From Cupriavidus phytohabitans (lineage in GTDB: Bacteria > Pseudomonadota > Gammaproteobacteria > Burkholderiales > Burkholderiaceae): DNA of 64,000 nucleotides. A program made the position numbers and the translations under genes. This document shows positions 63,987 to 64,000 of this stretch, piece after piece. Positions within the stretch are counted from its first letter, which is position 1; each line of letters starts with the position of its first letter. The stretch is from the NCBI RefSeq assembly GCF_000426345.1, contig NZ_AUFE01000018.1, positions 46,627 through 110,626 on the forward strand, written 5' to 3'. The notes beneath the pieces are model-generated. The model did no database searches. It worked only from the letters and a program-made list of their open reading frames with translations, and was not told where the DNA came from.

Positions 63987-64000
63987 CGACGGGGTTGTAA

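Overview
The window is a high-GC chromosomal segment from a betaproteobacterium of the Burkholderiaceae, most like Cupriavidus/Ralstonia. The signs are four orphan Bug (TctC-type) periplasmic binding proteins, a classical betaproteobacterial porin, six acyl-CoA dehydrogenases, three acyl-CoA ligases, two CaiB-type CoA-transferases and many dedicated one-gene regulators. I saw no rRNA, tRNA, CRISPR array, insertion sequence or phage. Most of the window is metabolic accessory content: small catabolic operons, each with its own regulator.

Region by region. (1) 1-9030 is an aromatic or cyclic-acid catabolic locus. A minus-strand operon runs from a small unknown protein through a Rieske oxygenase, SDR, cupin, IclR regulator and a degenerate SDR to a TPP enzyme cut by the window edge. 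An alpha/beta hydrolase, a porin and a Bug protein accompany it. Similar 18-bp dyads (TGTT-N10-AACA type) lie before the operon, at the hydrolase start and upstream of the porin, and suggest one IclR regulon. (2) 9185-14803 holds a DUF421 membrane protein, an SDR plus acyl-CoA ligase operon, and a large MscS-type channel. (3) 15277-18867 holds a LuxR-type regulator and a pair of acyl-CoA dehydrogenases. (4) 18931-23829 is the conserved stress operon prkA(yeaG)-yeaH-spoVR(ycgB). (5) 24287-31670 is an acyl-CoA catabolic operon (Bug, ligase, Bug, enoyl-CoA hydratase, acyl-CoA dehydrogenase) divergent from an AraC-type regulator. (6) 31677-35338 is a DUF6494 protein and an SDR-CaiB operon divergent from a LysR regulator. 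(7) 35373-36779 holds small membrane proteins, including a 24-residue peptide gene. (8) 37010-42603 is a five-gene operon (acyl-CoA dehydrogenase, CaiB, MmgE/PrpD, CitE-like lyase, MaoC-like hydratase) matching the itaconate (Ict/Ich/Ccl) pathway layout of Pseudomonas. (9) 43946-55718 is a Burkholderia-type contact-dependent inhibition locus (cdiA-cdiI-cdiB order) with a lipoprotein upstream. cdiA carries both a one-base frameshift after the signal peptide and an in-frame amber stop; cdiI and cdiB are open. (10) 56393-63326 is a Bug-ligase operon divergent from a pimeloyl-CoA-dehydrogenase-like pair, then a DUF1329 protein. The last 300 bases are AT-rich and hold one small unrecognised gene.

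The candidates most worth following are the disrupted CDI locus with its AT-rich toxin/immunity module, the tandem IclR-type dyads, the degenerate co-operonic SDR, and the 24-residue membrane peptide gene.
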